Assembly (NCBI GenBank): GCA_047623825.1
Contig: JBLHOS010000003.1
Location: 1 to 64,000, forward strand
From: JBLHOS01 sp047623825
GTDB lineage: Bacteria > Pseudomonadota > Alphaproteobacteria > Rhodobacterales > Rhodobacteraceae
DNA: 64,000 nt
Direction: 5' to 3'
This document shows positions 28,339 to 37,613 of the stretch, one piece after another. The stretch's first letter is position 1; each line of letters opens with the position of its first letter. A model generated the notes under the pieces. The model was not told the origin of the DNA. It made no database searches and saw only the letters and a list, made by a program, of their open reading frames with translations. Both the position numbers and the translations under genes were made by a program.

Positions 28339-30176
28339 CCCTTTCCGGACTGATAGATGCGTTTCGCCCGGCAGATGGCCCACCGCCGCGTACGCTGATG
28401 GCTTTCTTTCGTTGGTGTCTTGGTGGCGCGATCACAGTACTGATATTTGGTGCTTTGATTTCGGCACTTGCCGGAGTGATAGAGGTTGGATCTGCGCTGG
28501 TTCTGGGCTTTATCATCGATAGCGCGCTGACAACTGGTCCGGAAACCTTCTTTTCGACGCAGTGGCCTATGCTGGTTGGTGTCTTGGTCTTCTTTATGAT
28601 CCTGCGACCCCTGACATTTGGAGCCAGCGCAGCTGTGACATCATTGGTGGTGGCGCCCAACGTGAACGTCCTCGTTTTGTCGCGGCTGAACCGAAATACC
28701 CTAGGTCAGCCAGTTCGCTTTTTTGATGATGATTTTGCAGGGCGCATCGCCCAAAAGCAGATGCAGACGGCACGCGCGGTTACGGATGTTGTGGTTGAAT
28801 TCATCAATGTGGTGGCCTTTGCGTTCGCGTCATTGATTGGCTCAGCCGTATTGTTGCTAACGATTGATGCGCGCATCGCCTTTGTCCTTTTGGTCTGGCT
28901 TTTTGGATATTTTGCGTTGATCCGATGGTTCCTGCCAAAGATTAGAGCACGATCAAGCGCGCGGGCGGGGGCGCGAGCAGCTGTATCTGGGCAGGTTGTT
29001 GATACGATCACAAACATCAAAACTGTGAAACTGTTTGCGCATCACGCATTTGAGGACCGCTCGGCCCTGAATGCCATGGCAAAATTTCGCAATACGACCA
29101 TTGATTTCGGAGAAGTCGCGACCCGGTTTCGCTTCTCACTTATGACCCTTGCGGGTACATTACCGGTGATCTTGATTGGTGGGGCTCTTTATCTTTGGAC
29201 CCACGGATCGGCCAGTGCGGGTGATATCGCAGCTACGGGTGCTGTGTCATTGCGGATCGCACAGATGACCGGTTGGGTCAGTTTCACATTGATGGCGATC
29301 TATTCAAGCATCGGTGAGGTGGAGGACGGGATGAACACCCTGACCCCGCCACAGACACTGGTCGACCGCGAAGACGCACTAGAGGTTCAGCGCGCAAAGG
29401 GACGGATCCGGTTTGAGGGCGTCAGCTTTACATATGGGCGGGACGACGATGGCGGTGGCGGGTTGCATAATCTGACCATGGACGTTGTGCCGGGGGAAAA
29501 GCTGGGTATTGTCGGCGCATCGGGCGCTGGAAAATCGACACTCGTCGCCCTTTTGCTTCGGCTATACGATACGGAGGATGGCCGGGTCATGCTGGATGAT
29601 TGCGACGTCCGCGACCTGACCCAGGAAAGTCTGCGCCGACAGATCGCAATGGTCACTCAGGAAACAGCGATGTTTAACCGGTCGGCGCGTGATAATATCC
29701 TATATGGGCGGCCCGGCGCATCCGACGATGAGATGGTCGCCGCCGCCAAAAGCGCACAAGCGCATGAATTTATCCTAGGGCTTCGCGATCATGTGGGCCG
29801 CAAAGGCTATGAGGCGCATCTGGGGGAACGTGGTGTAAAGCTCTCGGGCGGTCAGCGGCAGCGTATCGCGCTGGCACGCGCGTTTTTGAAAGACGCGCCC
29901 GTGCTGGTTCTGGACGAAGCGACAAGCGCGCTCGACAGCGAAGTCGAAGCGGCGATACAAGATACTTTGGACGATGTCATGATTGGCAAAACTGTGATGG
30001 CGATTGCGCACCGGCTTTCGACCATCGCCAAAATGGACCGGATCATCGTATTGGATGACGGACATATCGCCGAGACCGGCACCCATAACGAATTGCTTAG
30101 CAAAAGAGGGCTTTATGCGCGTTATTGGGACCGGCAATCAGGCGGATTTATCGGTATACGCGAGGCGGCAGAATGA
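28335..30176 (+). CDS. ABC transporter half-protein, second of pair
   Basis: 613 residues, membrane domain followed by an ATPase with Walker A GASGAGKST, signature LSGGQRQR, VLVLDEATSALD and AHRLST. Both partners have the catalytic Glu after Walker B, so both ATP sites look canonical, unlike heterodimers with one degenerate site. It probably exports a lipid, peptide or drug-like compound. Its end overlaps the RNA methyltransferase start by four bases. Similarity to its partner (for example QDNILYGRP-like and VGERGVKLSGGQ-like blocks) suggests duplication. Confidence 0.88.
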   Translation: MTLSGLIDAFRPADGPPPRTLMAFFRWCLGGAITVLIFGALISALAGVIEVGSALVLGFIIDSALTTGPETFFSTQWPMLVGVLVFFMILRPLTFGASAAVTSLVVAPNVNVLVLSRLNRNTLGQPVRFFDDDFAGRIAQKQMQTARAVTDVVVEFINVVAFAFASLIGSAVLLLTIDARIAFVLLVWLFGYFALIRWFLPKIRARSSARAGARAAVSGQVVDTITNIKTVKLFAHHAFEDRSALNAMAKFRNTTIDFGEVATRFRFSLMTLAGTLPVILIGGALYLWTHGSASAGDIAATGAVSLRIAQMTGWVSFTLMAIYSSIGEVEDGMNTLTPPQTLVDREDALEVQRAKGRIRFEGVSFTYGRDDDGGGGLHNLTMDVVPGEKLGIVGASGAGKSTLVALLLRLYDTEDGRVMLDDCDVRDLTQESLRRQIAMVTQETAMFNRSARDNILYGRPGASDDEMVAAAKSAQAHEFILGLRDHVGRKGYEAHLGERGVKLSGGQRQRIALARAFLKDAPVLVLDEATSALDSEVEAAIQDTLDDVMIGKTVMAIAHRLSTIAKMDRIIVLDDGHIAETGTHNELLSKRGLYARYWDRQSGGFIGIREAAE

Positions 30177-31393
30177 ACATTACAATCGAACGTCTGGGCC
30201 ATCTTGGAGATGGAATTGCCCAAGGACCGATATTTGTACCGATGACCCTACCGGGTGAGGTTGTTGAGGGTGAGGTTGATGCAGGCCGCATGGCCGCCCC
30301 AAAGATCATCACACCGTCGTCGGACCGGGTGCGCCCACCCTGCGCGCATTTCAAATCATGCGGCGGCTGCCTGTTGCAACATGCCTCAGACCCGTTTCTG
30401 GCAAATTGGAAGCAAGAGGTCGTTCAATCGGCATTGGCTGCGCATTCAATTACGACCGAATTTCGCCCGATCCACGTCTCGCCACCTAAGACACGCAGAC
30501 GGGCAACATTGGCGGGAACCCGGACCAAAAAGGGTGCTCTTGTTGGGTTCCACTCCCGAAAGTCGGACACGATCATTGCGATCACTGAATGCCACGTGCT
30601 GCACCCCGATTTATTGGCCGTTATCCCGGTTCTCGAAGAGATTACCAGCATGGGCACCTCACGCAGTGCCCCGATCACCTTCACTTTGACCCAATCTGAT
30701 TCTGGCGTGGATTGCGCTGTGAACACCGTCAAACCGCTTGATCAAGCGCTTCAGCTAAGCCTACCAAAATTCGCTGGTGACTTTGCCCGGCTGACCTGGA
30801 ATGGTGACGCGGTGTTCACTGCGAATGCGCCTATCCAAATCTTTGGGACCGCCAAGGTGACACCTCCGCCTGGGGCCTTTTTGCAAGCCACCAGAGACGG
30901 TGAGCGGGCTTTGCTGAATGCTGTCCAAGACGCAACTGCAGGTGCCAAAAAAATTGCTGATCTTTTCTCTGGGTGCGGAACGTTCTCTCTGCCCCTTGCT
31001 GCTCGTGCGGCAGTGCACGCTGTTGAGGGGGAGGCGTCGATGATTGCGGCCCTAGATCTGGCAATTCGGCACGCCCAAGGTCTGCGACCCCTGACATTAG
31101 AGACCCGGGACCTTTATCGTCGCCCACTTTTGCCTGATGAGTTGGCCGCCTATGATGCGGTGGTCGTTGACCCGCCTCGCTCTGGCGCAGAGGCACAGAT
31201 GAAAGAGATGGCTCGCTCAAAAATTCGACAAATCGCCATGGTGTCGTGCAGTCCGATGACGTTCGCACGCGACACCGAAATCTTGATAAAGGCCGGTTAT
31301 CGATTGGATTGGGTGCAAGTTGTTGATCAGTTCCGTTGGAGCCCCCATGTGGAAGTTGCAGCCAGTCTAAGCTTTGGCCATAGCGAAACCTAG
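30173..31393 (+). CDS. Class I SAM-dependent RNA (uracil-5-) methyltransferase, RlmD/RumA family
   Basis: 406 residues starting MNITIERLGHLGDGIAQG. A TRAM-like N-terminus precedes an iron-sulfur-type cysteine cluster: C57, C63 and C66 in PPCAHFKSCGGCLLQH. The fourth ligand is probably in ITECHVLHP. The methyltransferase domain has ADLFSGCGTFSLPLA (SAM), VVDPPRSGAEAQ and the nucleophilic cysteine in VSCSPMTFARD. It should methylate U-5 of rRNA or tRNA. It is the last of the ABC operon, with ATGA overlap. Confidence 0.85.
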   Translation: MNITIERLGHLGDGIAQGPIFVPMTLPGEVVEGEVDAGRMAAPKIITPSSDRVRPPCAHFKSCGGCLLQHASDPFLANWKQEVVQSALAAHSITTEFRPIHVSPPKTRRRATLAGTRTKKGALVGFHSRKSDTIIAITECHVLHPDLLAVIPVLEEITSMGTSRSAPITFTLTQSDSGVDCAVNTVKPLDQALQLSLPKFAGDFARLTWNGDAVFTANAPIQIFGTAKVTPPPGAFLQATRDGERALLNAVQDATAGAKKIADLFSGCGTFSLPLAARAAVHAVEGEASMIAALDLAIRHAQGLRPLTLETRDLYRRPLLPDELAAYDAVVVDPPRSGAEAQMKEMARSKIRQIAMVSCSPMTFARDTEILIKAGYRLDWVQVVDQFRWSPHVEVAASLSFGHSET

Positions 31394-31411
31394 CAAGGCG
31401 ATGAGGGATTG

Positions 31412-32218
31412 ATGACGCGACAGGCTTTGGCAGATTGGCTGGACCGCCCACAGGTCCACAATGGCATCATTGTGGTCATTGTTTTCAATGCGATCCTGCT
31501 GGGGATGGAGACATCCGTGACCCTGATGAATGTGGTGGGCCCGGTGATCTTGGCGCTTGACCGGATTTGCCTTGCGATCTTTGTGGTTGAGATATTGCTA
31601 AAGTTAGTTGCCCATCGGGGATCGTTCTTCCGATCTGGCTGGAACGTGTTTGATTTCCTGATCGTTGGGGTTGCGCTGACCCCTGGTGCACAAGCGTTGT
31701 CGGTCTTGCGGGCAATGCGGATCTTGCGGGTCTTGCGCGTGATTTCGGTCGCGCCCCGTCTGCGCCGAGTTGTCGAAGGGTTCATCACCGCGTTACCCGG
31801 TATGGGTTCTGTCTTTTTTCTGATGGCGATCATCTTTTATATTGGTGCAGTCATGGCGACCAAACTGTTTGGTGCATCGTTCCCAGACTGGTTTGGCACG
31901 TTGGGCCGATCTCTGTATTCTTTATTCCAGATCATGACTTTGGAGAGCTGGTCCATGGGCATCGTGCGCCCGGTCCAAGAGATCTATCCCTATGCTTGGG
32001 CCTTCTTTGTACCCTTCATCATGGTCACCACATTTGCCGTTGTGAACCTATTGGTCGGTTTGATCGTAAACTCGATGCAAGAAGCGCATGCTGAGGAAAG
32101 CAATGCCGCAACTGACGCCTACCGTGATGAAGTGATGAACCGCCTCAAAGCGATTGAGGCGCATCTGATGGTCGACGAACAGCCTTCCGCAAAGCCCATG
32201 CGATCGTCCAAGATATAA
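31412..32218 (+). CDS. One-domain voltage-gated sodium channel, NaChBac family
   Basis: 268 residues with six membrane segments. S4 carries arginines every third residue: LRAMRILRVLRVISVAPRLR (R100, R103, R106, R109). The pore helix and selectivity filter are TLESWSM at 176-182, the signature of prokaryotic Nav channels. S6 ends VVNLLVGLIVNSMQ, and a short acidic cytoplasmic helix follows. Four copies assemble into a Na+-selective channel. ATG 31412 behind GATGAGGG is preferred to the TTG three bases before. Its last 74 bases overlap the convergent AIG1-like gene. Confidence 0.92.
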   Translation: MTRQALADWLDRPQVHNGIIVVIVFNAILLGMETSVTLMNVVGPVILALDRICLAIFVVEILLKLVAHRGSFFRSGWNVFDFLIVGVALTPGAQALSVLRAMRILRVLRVISVAPRLRRVVEGFITALPGMGSVFFLMAIIFYIGAVMATKLFGASFPDWFGTLGRSLYSLFQIMTLESWSMGIVRPVQEIYPYAWAFFVPFIMVTTFAVVNLLVGLIVNSMQEAHAEESNAATDAYRDEVMNRLKAIEAHLMVDEQPSAKPMRSSKI

Positions 32219-32822
32219 GAAACAGGATGATCATGGTGGCAACGGTCGTGCCATAAAAGGCGGCACGCTCAGAGATGTCCATATCGTTCATAAATAAATA
32301 AGGCAGGCCCGTTGTGACCGATCCAACGGGAGTGTCGTTCATCGGCCGGACCAGCAGTTCTATCCAAAGAATGTAGGCGACCGGGACCGCCAGAACATAC
32401 CCGATCAACCCGCGAAACACACGGAAGGCACCTAAGATAAAGAAGGCATCAAATATCTGCAGCGCTGGCCCAACAGCGTGCAGGAAATACTCCTGATGCC
32501 AAGCCCTTGGCTGGCCATCTGCGCCGTAAAATAGGCTAGGATCCTGAAAGTAGATCTTCCAATACATCAAGACGACCGTGGCGTTCAGAACGACGGTGAC
32601 GGAGGCAAAGATTTGGTATTGCCGTGTGCTCCAACCCATCGAATATTGCAGCATGAACCATGCAGATAGGGTCGATGCGGTCAGCCCCCAAACGGTCAAA
32701 AGCCGAAATTGTGCGCCAAATTGGTCCGGGTCCGTGTCAAAAAAGCGGTATATAAAATAACCTAAGGTGATTAAAAAAACTGCCCATCGGAACGTGCGCA
32801 CGCTGCTTGAGGTCACGGTCAT
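32145..32822 (-). CDS. FAR-17a/AIG1-like integral membrane protein
   Basis: 225 residues, six hydrophobic segments (VFLITLGYFIYRFF, LTASTLSAWFMLQYSMGW, VVLNATVVLMYWKIYF and others). EYFLHAVGPALQIFDAFFI and GYVLAVPVAYILWIELLVRP resemble the conserved His-containing helix and YILW helix of the FAR-17a/AIG1 family, membrane threonine hydrolases of fatty-acid esters in animals. Bacterial members also go by the name Pr6Pr. Enzyme activity here is inference. The 3' end overlaps the sodium-channel gene by 74 bases in convergent orientation, unusually long for this window. Confidence 0.55.
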   Translation of the reverse strand: MTVTSSSVRTFRWAVFLITLGYFIYRFFDTDPDQFGAQFRLLTVWGLTASTLSAWFMLQYSMGWSTRQYQIFASVTVVLNATVVLMYWKIYFQDPSLFYGADGQPRAWHQEYFLHAVGPALQIFDAFFILGAFRVFRGLIGYVLAVPVAYILWIELLVRPMNDTPVGSVTTGLPYLFMNDMDISERAAFYGTTVATMIILFLISWTIAWALRKAVRRPSDAPQSL

Positions 32823-32859
32823 TGATAGTCTTCCTTTTATTGCAAAGATCTTGGTGATG

Positions 32860-32893
32860 CTGAACCCACGGGTACAACATCACGTGGGGTCAG
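32860..32893 (-). terminator. Inverted repeat downstream of dxs
   Basis: Reading the minus strand, CTGACCCCACG pairs with CGTGGGTTCAG (one G-U) over a 12-base loop, about 12 bases past the dxs stop. A competing stem ACCCACGG/CCGTGGGT overlaps it. No T-run follows, so it may protect the 3' end or act as a weak terminator rather than a canonical one. Confidence 0.3.
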
Positions 32894-32905
32894 CCGTGGG
32901 TCTTG

Positions 32906-34831
32906 TCAGGCGCGTTTGTCCAAAACCTTGACGCCCAGAACACTAAGAACCTTTGCCTCTATGTCGGACGCGTTCATTGCGGCGACAGCATACATGTCTG
33001 CTGGATTGGCCTGATCTATAAAGATGTCCGGCAGCACCATTGAACGGAATTTCAGACCACTATCAAACACGCCCTGCTCTGCCAGAAGTTGTGCCACGTG
33101 TGAGCCGAAGCCGCCAACAGCACCCTCTTCGATCGTAATCAGTGCCTCATGATGACGGGCCAACTGCAAGATAAGTTCGACGTCCAAAGGCTTGGCAAAC
33201 CGGGCATCGACGATGGTGGGTTTCAGACCCTTGGCAGCAAGGGTTTCAGCGGCTTTTTGAACCTCTGACAGTCGTGTCCCAAAGGACAAAAGGGCGACGC
33301 GGTTACCCTCTTGGATCAACCTGCCCTTACCAATTTCCAATGGCGTTCCGCGCTCTGGCATATCTACGCCCACGCCTTCGCCGCGCGGAAACCGAAAGGC
33401 GGTCGGCGCGTCATCGACCGCGGCAGCCGTAGCCACCATGTGGATCAACTCGGCCTCATCGGCGGCGGCCATAACGATGAATCCAGGCAAATTGGAAAGA
33501 AAGGCGATGTCGAAACTGCCCGCATGTGTCGCACCGTCGGCCCCGACCAAGCCCGCCCGGTCAATCGCAAAGCGCACGGGCAGGCGCTGGATCGCCACGT
33601 CATGTACGACCTGATCATAACCGCGCTGCAGGAACGTCGAATATAGCGTGCAGAACGGTTTCAGCCCACCGGCGGCCATGCCTGCAGAAAATGTTACGGC
33701 ATGTTGCTCTGCAATGCCGACATCAAAGCAACGCGTCGGAAACCGCTCAGCAAAAAGGTTCAGTCCGGTACCGTCGGGCATCGCCGCGGTCACGGCAGTA
33801 ATCATCGGATCGTCTTCTGCTTCTTTGATCAGGGCTTGGGCGAAGATCTTGGTATAACTGGGGGCGTTGGACGGTGCCTTGTTTTGTTCACCGGTGACCA
33901 TGTTAAAAGTCGCAGTTGCGTGGCCCTTGTCAGGGCGGCCTTCGGCGGGGCCATAGCCCTTGCCCTTTTTGGTGATTGCATGGATCAGGATCGGGCCATC
34001 GGCCCGCGATCTGACCGTCCGCAATACCGCCAACAATTGCGTCATATCGTGACCATCAATTGGCCCAACATAAGAAAAGCCGAGTTGTTCAAACAGAGTG
34101 CCACCGACCGTCGCAGCCTTAAAAAGCTCCTTCGCGCGTTTGGCGCCTTCTTGAAAAGGCGATGGCAACAGCGACACAGCCCCTTTGGCTGCGGCCTTTA
34201 GCTCTTGAAAGGGTGCCCCGGCGTAGAGATGCGACAGGTAAGACGACATTGCCCCGGTTGGTGGCGCAATCGACATATCGTTGTCGTTCAGGATCACAAT
34301 CAGCCGTTTGCCAAGATCCCCAGCATTGTTCATTGCCTCATAGGCCATGCCTGCCGACAATGCACCGTCGCCGATCACAGCAATTGCATCACCTACACCG
34401 TGTTCAGGTGATCCGCCCAGATCGCGCGCAACGGCAAAGCCAAGTGCCGCTGAAATGCTGGTTGAGGAATGCGCGGCACCAAACGGATCATACGGGCTTT
34501 CGCTACGCTTGGTGAAGCCTGAGATACCGTCTTTTTTGCGCAACGTCGGCATCAGGTCACGGCGTCCGGTCAGAATTTTGTGGGGGTAGCATTGGTGACT
34601 GACGTCCCAAATCAGCTTGTCTTTGGGTGTGTCAAAAACTGCATGTATTGCAACTGTTAGCTCGACCACACCCAGACCTGCACCCAGATGACCACCTGTC
34701 CGGCTGACTGCTGAGATTGTTTCAGCGCGCAACTCATCCGCAAGGCGGCTCAGTTCAAGATCGCTTAACCGTTTGAGGTCAGCGGGGGACTTAACCTGAT
34801 CCAGTGTCGGTGTTTTTGGGCGGTCGGTCAT
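32906..34831 (-). CDS. dxs: 1-deoxy-D-xylulose-5-phosphate synthase
   Basis: 641 residues. It condenses pyruvate and glyceraldehyde-3-phosphate to DXP, first step of the MEP isoprenoid route. Thiamine binding is seen in [18 protein letters not shown], with the GDG...N pattern; [15 protein letters not shown] carries the catalytic Glu; [15 protein letters not shown] is another hallmark. ATG 34831. It lies 24 bases after ispA, at the end of a six-gene minus-strand run, placing precursor synthesis beside prenyl transfer. Confidence 0.97.
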   Translation of the reverse strand: MTDRPKTPTLDQVKSPADLKRLSDLELSRLADELRAETISAVSRTGGHLGAGLGVVELTVAIHAVFDTPKDKLIWDVSHQCYPHKILTGRRDLMPTLRKKDGISGFTKRSESPYDPFGAAHSSTSISAALGFAVARDLGGSPEHGVGDAIAVIGDGALSAGMAYEAMNNAGDLGKRLIVILNDNDMSIAPPTGAMSSYLSHLYAGAPFQELKAAAKGAVSLLPSPFQEGAKRAKELFKAATVGGTLFEQLGFSYVGPIDGHDMTQLLAVLRTVRSRADGPILIHAITKKGKGYGPAEGRPDKGHATATFNMVTGEQNKAPSNAPSYTKIFAQALIKEAEDDPMITAVTAAMPDGTGLNLFAERFPTRCFDVGIAEQHAVTFSAGMAAGGLKPFCTLYSTFLQRGYDQVVHDVAIQRLPVRFAIDRAGLVGADGATHAGSFDIAFLSNLPGFIVMAAADEAELIHMVATAAAVDDAPTAFRFPRGEGVGVDMPERGTPLEIGKGRLIQEGNRVALLSFGTRLSEVQKAAETLAAKGLKPTIVDARFAKPLDVELILQLARHHEALITIEEGAVGGFGSHVAQLLAEQGVFDSGLKFRSMVLPDIFIDQANPADMYAVAAMNASDIEAKVLSVLGVKVLDKRA

Positions 34832-34855
34832 ACTGGCATCCCTTGTCAGACCAAT

Positions 34856-35722
34856 TCATCTATCGCGGGCGATAACGAATTGAGCCAAGTCCTTCAAGCT
34901 TTGCGCGCGATCACCATAGAGGCCAATCGCGGCAATTGCTTCATCCGTCAGCTGCGCGGCACGCGCCTTTGCGCCCTCAAGCCCCAGAAGCGAGACAAAA
35001 GTTGCCTTGCCAGCCTCAGCGTCTTTTTGCAGCTTTTTGCCTGCTGTCTTGGGATCGCCCTCTAGGTCCAAGATGTCGTCGGCGATCTGGAAGGCAAGGC
35101 CAAGCGCGCGCGCGTAACGCCGCAGTGGGCCGGGGTCTGCCCGTGCCATCAGGGCGGCGGCATGGGCAGGCCATTCCAAAAGGGCACCTGTCTTGTTGCC
35201 TTGCAACTCTGTAATCTGGTCCAGCGTTAGGGGCGTGCCCGCTGTCTCGGCGGCGATATCTTGGGCCTGACCCAGAACCATGCCATTGGCGCCGCCAGCA
35301 CGCGCAAGACTTAGCACCAGATCCGCACGAATATCCGCGTCGACGCCGGGAATATCGGCCAGTATCTCAAACGCCAGACTTTGTAATGCGTCCCCAACCA
35401 GAACGCCTGTCGCTTCATTCCATTTGATGTGAACAGTGGGTTGGCCGCGCCGAAGATCATCATTATCCATGCATGGCAGATCATCATGCACAAGACTATA
35501 GGCGTGCAGCGCCTCTATTGCGGCGGCGGAATATATCGCCTGTTTGCGTGGGACATCCAACATTTCTGCCGCCGTCAGCGCCAGAAATCCGCGTAAACGT
35601 TTTCCGCCTGTGGTGGCATAGCGCATGCCATCAGCTATGACAGTCGGGCCGTAGCTGTCCATGCGGCTTTCGAAAAAGGATGTAATCTCAGCTTGTGCAA
35701 AGATTAGTTGAGACCGAAACAC
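34856..35722 (-). CDS. ispA: Farnesyl/geranyl diphosphate synthase family prenyltransferase
   Basis: 288 residues. The first Asp-rich motif is DDLPCMDNDDLRRG and the second is DDILDLEGD, binding Mg and the diphosphates for head-to-tail condensation of isopentenyl diphosphate. Residues before the first motif (YSLVHDDLP) suggest a short-chain product such as FPP. The start is GTG 35722, placed immediately after the xseB stop (TGAGTG), so translation is coupled. Product length cannot be settled from the sequence. Confidence 0.9.
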   Translation of the reverse strand: MFRSQLIFAQAEITSFFESRMDSYGPTVIADGMRYATTGGKRLRGFLALTAAEMLDVPRKQAIYSAAAIEALHAYSLVHDDLPCMDNDDLRRGQPTVHIKWNEATGVLVGDALQSLAFEILADIPGVDADIRADLVLSLARAGGANGMVLGQAQDIAAETAGTPLTLDQITELQGNKTGALLEWPAHAAALMARADPGPLRRYARALGLAFQIADDILDLEGDPKTAGKKLQKDAEAGKATFVSLLGLEGAKARAAQLTDEAIAAIGLYGDRAQSLKDLAQFVIARDR

Positions 35723-35965
35723 TCAGAGACCTTCGACGGGTACCGCACCTGTCGGCTGCCCATCCGCGTTCAATGTGATCTGTGCGACTTTTTCTTCGGC
35801 CTCTTTCAGTTTGGCCTCGCAGCGTGCCTTTAGGGCCGCCCCGCGTTCATAAAGCTTGATAGACGCGTCCAACGGAACATCGCCGCGATCCAGCGCTGTC
35901 ACCACGCTTTCAAGCTCACGGATTGCGTCCTCAAAGCTCATCTCTTCGATAGGGGTATCACTCAC
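35723..35965 (-). CDS. xseB: Exodeoxyribonuclease VII small subunit
   Basis: 80 residues, all of the family length, beginning MSDTPIEEMSFEDAIRELES and continuing VVTALDRGDVPLDASIKLYERG, the signature of XseB. Several of these small coiled proteins bind the large subunit XseA, which degrades single-stranded DNA. No xseA gene is in the window. The start overlaps the HDAC-like stop by one base. Confidence 0.93.
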   Translation of the reverse strand: MSDTPIEEMSFEDAIRELESVVTALDRGDVPLDASIKLYERGAALKARCEAKLKEAEEKVAQITLNADGQPTGAVPVEGL

Positions 35966-36897
35966 TAGCTACGCTCCATTAACATTTTGACATGCGCGGC
36001 CACGGATTCTGCCAACGCTGGCAGATCATAGCCCCCTTCCAGAGTTGAGACCAAGCGCCCATCGCAATGTGTTTGCGCCAAATCGCACAACTGGCCGGTC
36101 ACCCAGATGAAATCTTCGGTCGTCCAGTTCAAGTTCGCCAACGGGTCAGCGGTGTGTGCATCAAAGCCTGCCGAGACAAGGATCAACTCGGGCCTAAAAT
36201 TATCAAGTGCAGGGAAAACCTGTTGTTCATAGGCTTGGCGCATTTGTGCACTGCCACTTTCAGGCGCCAATGGAATATTCAGGACATTGTGGCTGGCGCC
36301 TGTCTCATGCGCTGCACCACTGCCGGGATATAGCGGTATTTGATGGGATGAGATGAAAAGGCAACGATCCTCTGACCAAAGCAAATCTTGCGTGCCGTTG
36401 CCATGATGGACATCAAAATCAACGATCGCGACACGTGTAAGGCCGTGCCGCTCCATTGCGTGTTTTGCGGCCAACGCTATATTTCCAAATAGGCAAAACC
36501 CCATTGGGGTCGTCGCCTCTGCGTGATGGCCGGGGGGACGTGTCGCTACAAAGGCGTTGGTCACAGTTCCAGCAAGAACCTGATCCACCGCCGCAAGATT
36601 GCCACCGACGCCGCGCAACGCCGCAACCCAAGAGCCTGAGGTGACGTGTGTATCCGCGTCCAGCGCGACTGAGCCTACATCCGGGATTGCATCGCGGATC
36701 GCCGCAAAGTGGCTTTCGGGGTGGGCCAGCAGAATGTCATCGAGTGTCGCCTCGGGGGCGTCATGCCGGATTAACGTATCAAAATCGCAAGCTGAGAGGG
36801 CGGCCATGATCGCTTCATACCGGCCAACCTGTTCGGGATGTCCGCGTGGCATATGATGCGCCAAACTGTCAGAATTTGTCACCAAAAGCGTAGGCAT
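35965..36897 (-). CDS. Histone deacetylase family (arginase-deacetylase fold) amidohydrolase
   Basis: 310 residues. Zinc-enzyme signatures are clear: RPPGHHAEATTPMGFCLFGN with the HH pair, VAIVDFDVHHGNGTQDLLW (Asp and His metal ligands), SAGFDAHTADPLANLN, and LEGGYDLPALAES. It likely deacetylates polyamines, acetoin-related or other small amides rather than histones. It sits in an operon between petR and xseB, with one-base overlaps on both sides. The substrate is unknown. Confidence 0.88.
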   Translation of the reverse strand: MPTLLVTNSDSLAHHMPRGHPEQVGRYEAIMAALSACDFDTLIRHDAPEATLDDILLAHPESHFAAIRDAIPDVGSVALDADTHVTSGSWVAALRGVGGNLAAVDQVLAGTVTNAFVATRPPGHHAEATTPMGFCLFGNIALAAKHAMERHGLTRVAIVDFDVHHGNGTQDLLWSEDRCLFISSHQIPLYPGSGAAHETGASHNVLNIPLAPESGSAQMRQAYEQQVFPALDNFRPELILVSAGFDAHTADPLANLNWTTEDFIWVTGQLCDLAQTHCDGRLVSTLEGGYDLPALAESVAAHVKMLMERS

Positions 36898-37613
36898 TAA
36901 TCAGGGGCCAACATGTATCCCGCGCCCCGAACCGTTTGCAGGTATCTGGGCTGTTTTGGGTCCGCTTCGATCTTGCGGCGCAGGCGCGTGATCTGAACAT
37001 CGACCGCGCGTTCCTGGGCCTGATCTGCCGCAGCCTGTCCTTTGTCACGCCCCAGATCTTCGACCAATTGGGCGCGGCTGACGGGTTCATTCGGGCGGGC
37101 CGAGAAGATCCGCATCAACGCGGCTTCGGTTGCTGTCAAACGCACGGGCGTTTGGCCATTCCACATTTCACCCCGGTCTAGATCATAGCGGATCAGCCCG
37201 AGGTGCAACACTTTAGGGGTTCCCGCAGGCTCAGTCGCCGTTGGAATGCGCCGCAGGATCGCATTGATCCGCAACAATAGTTCCTTTGGCTCAAAGGGTT
37301 TGGGCAGATAATCATCAGCCCCAGCCTCAAGGCCCGCAATCCGGTCGGATGCATCACCCTTGGCCGTCAACAACAGGATCGGTGTCGTCAGTGTTTCGCG
37401 CAGCGATTTGGTCAGCTCAATCCCGTCTTCTCCGGGCATCATCACATCCATGACGATCAGATCAAACTCCAGGCCCATCAACAGACGCCGGGCATGCCCA
37501 GAGTCGCGCGCGGTTGTTGTTGGGAAACCATTTCGAATCAGGAATTTCTGCAGCAGACTTCTAATACGCTCATCATCATCGATGATCAGCAAATGGGCTG
37601 CCGGTTCATTCAT
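36897..37613 (-). CDS. petR: OmpR-family response regulator, PetR-like
   Basis: 238 residues. The receiver has LLIIDDDERIRSLL, phospho-acceptor Asp56 in VMDVMMPGEDG, and LPKPFEPKELLLRI. The OmpR/PhoB winged-helix ends with VDVQITRLRRKIEADPKQPRYLQTVRGAGYM. Adjacent MarR-type gene order matches the petP-petR pair of Rhodobacter, where petR is needed for cytochrome bc1 expression. No fbc/pet structural genes lie in this window. The ATGA overlap with petP shows coupled translation. No histidine kinase gene adjoins it. Confidence 0.82.
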   Translation of the reverse strand: MNEPAAHLLIIDDDERIRSLLQKFLIRNGFPTTTARDSGHARRLLMGLEFDLIVMDVMMPGEDGIELTKSLRETLTTPILLLTAKGDASDRIAGLEAGADDYLPKPFEPKELLLRINAILRRIPTATEPAGTPKVLHLGLIRYDLDRGEMWNGQTPVRLTATEAALMRIFSARPNEPVSRAQLVEDLGRDKGQAAADQAQERAVDVQITRLRRKIEADPKQPRYLQTVRGAGYMLAPD

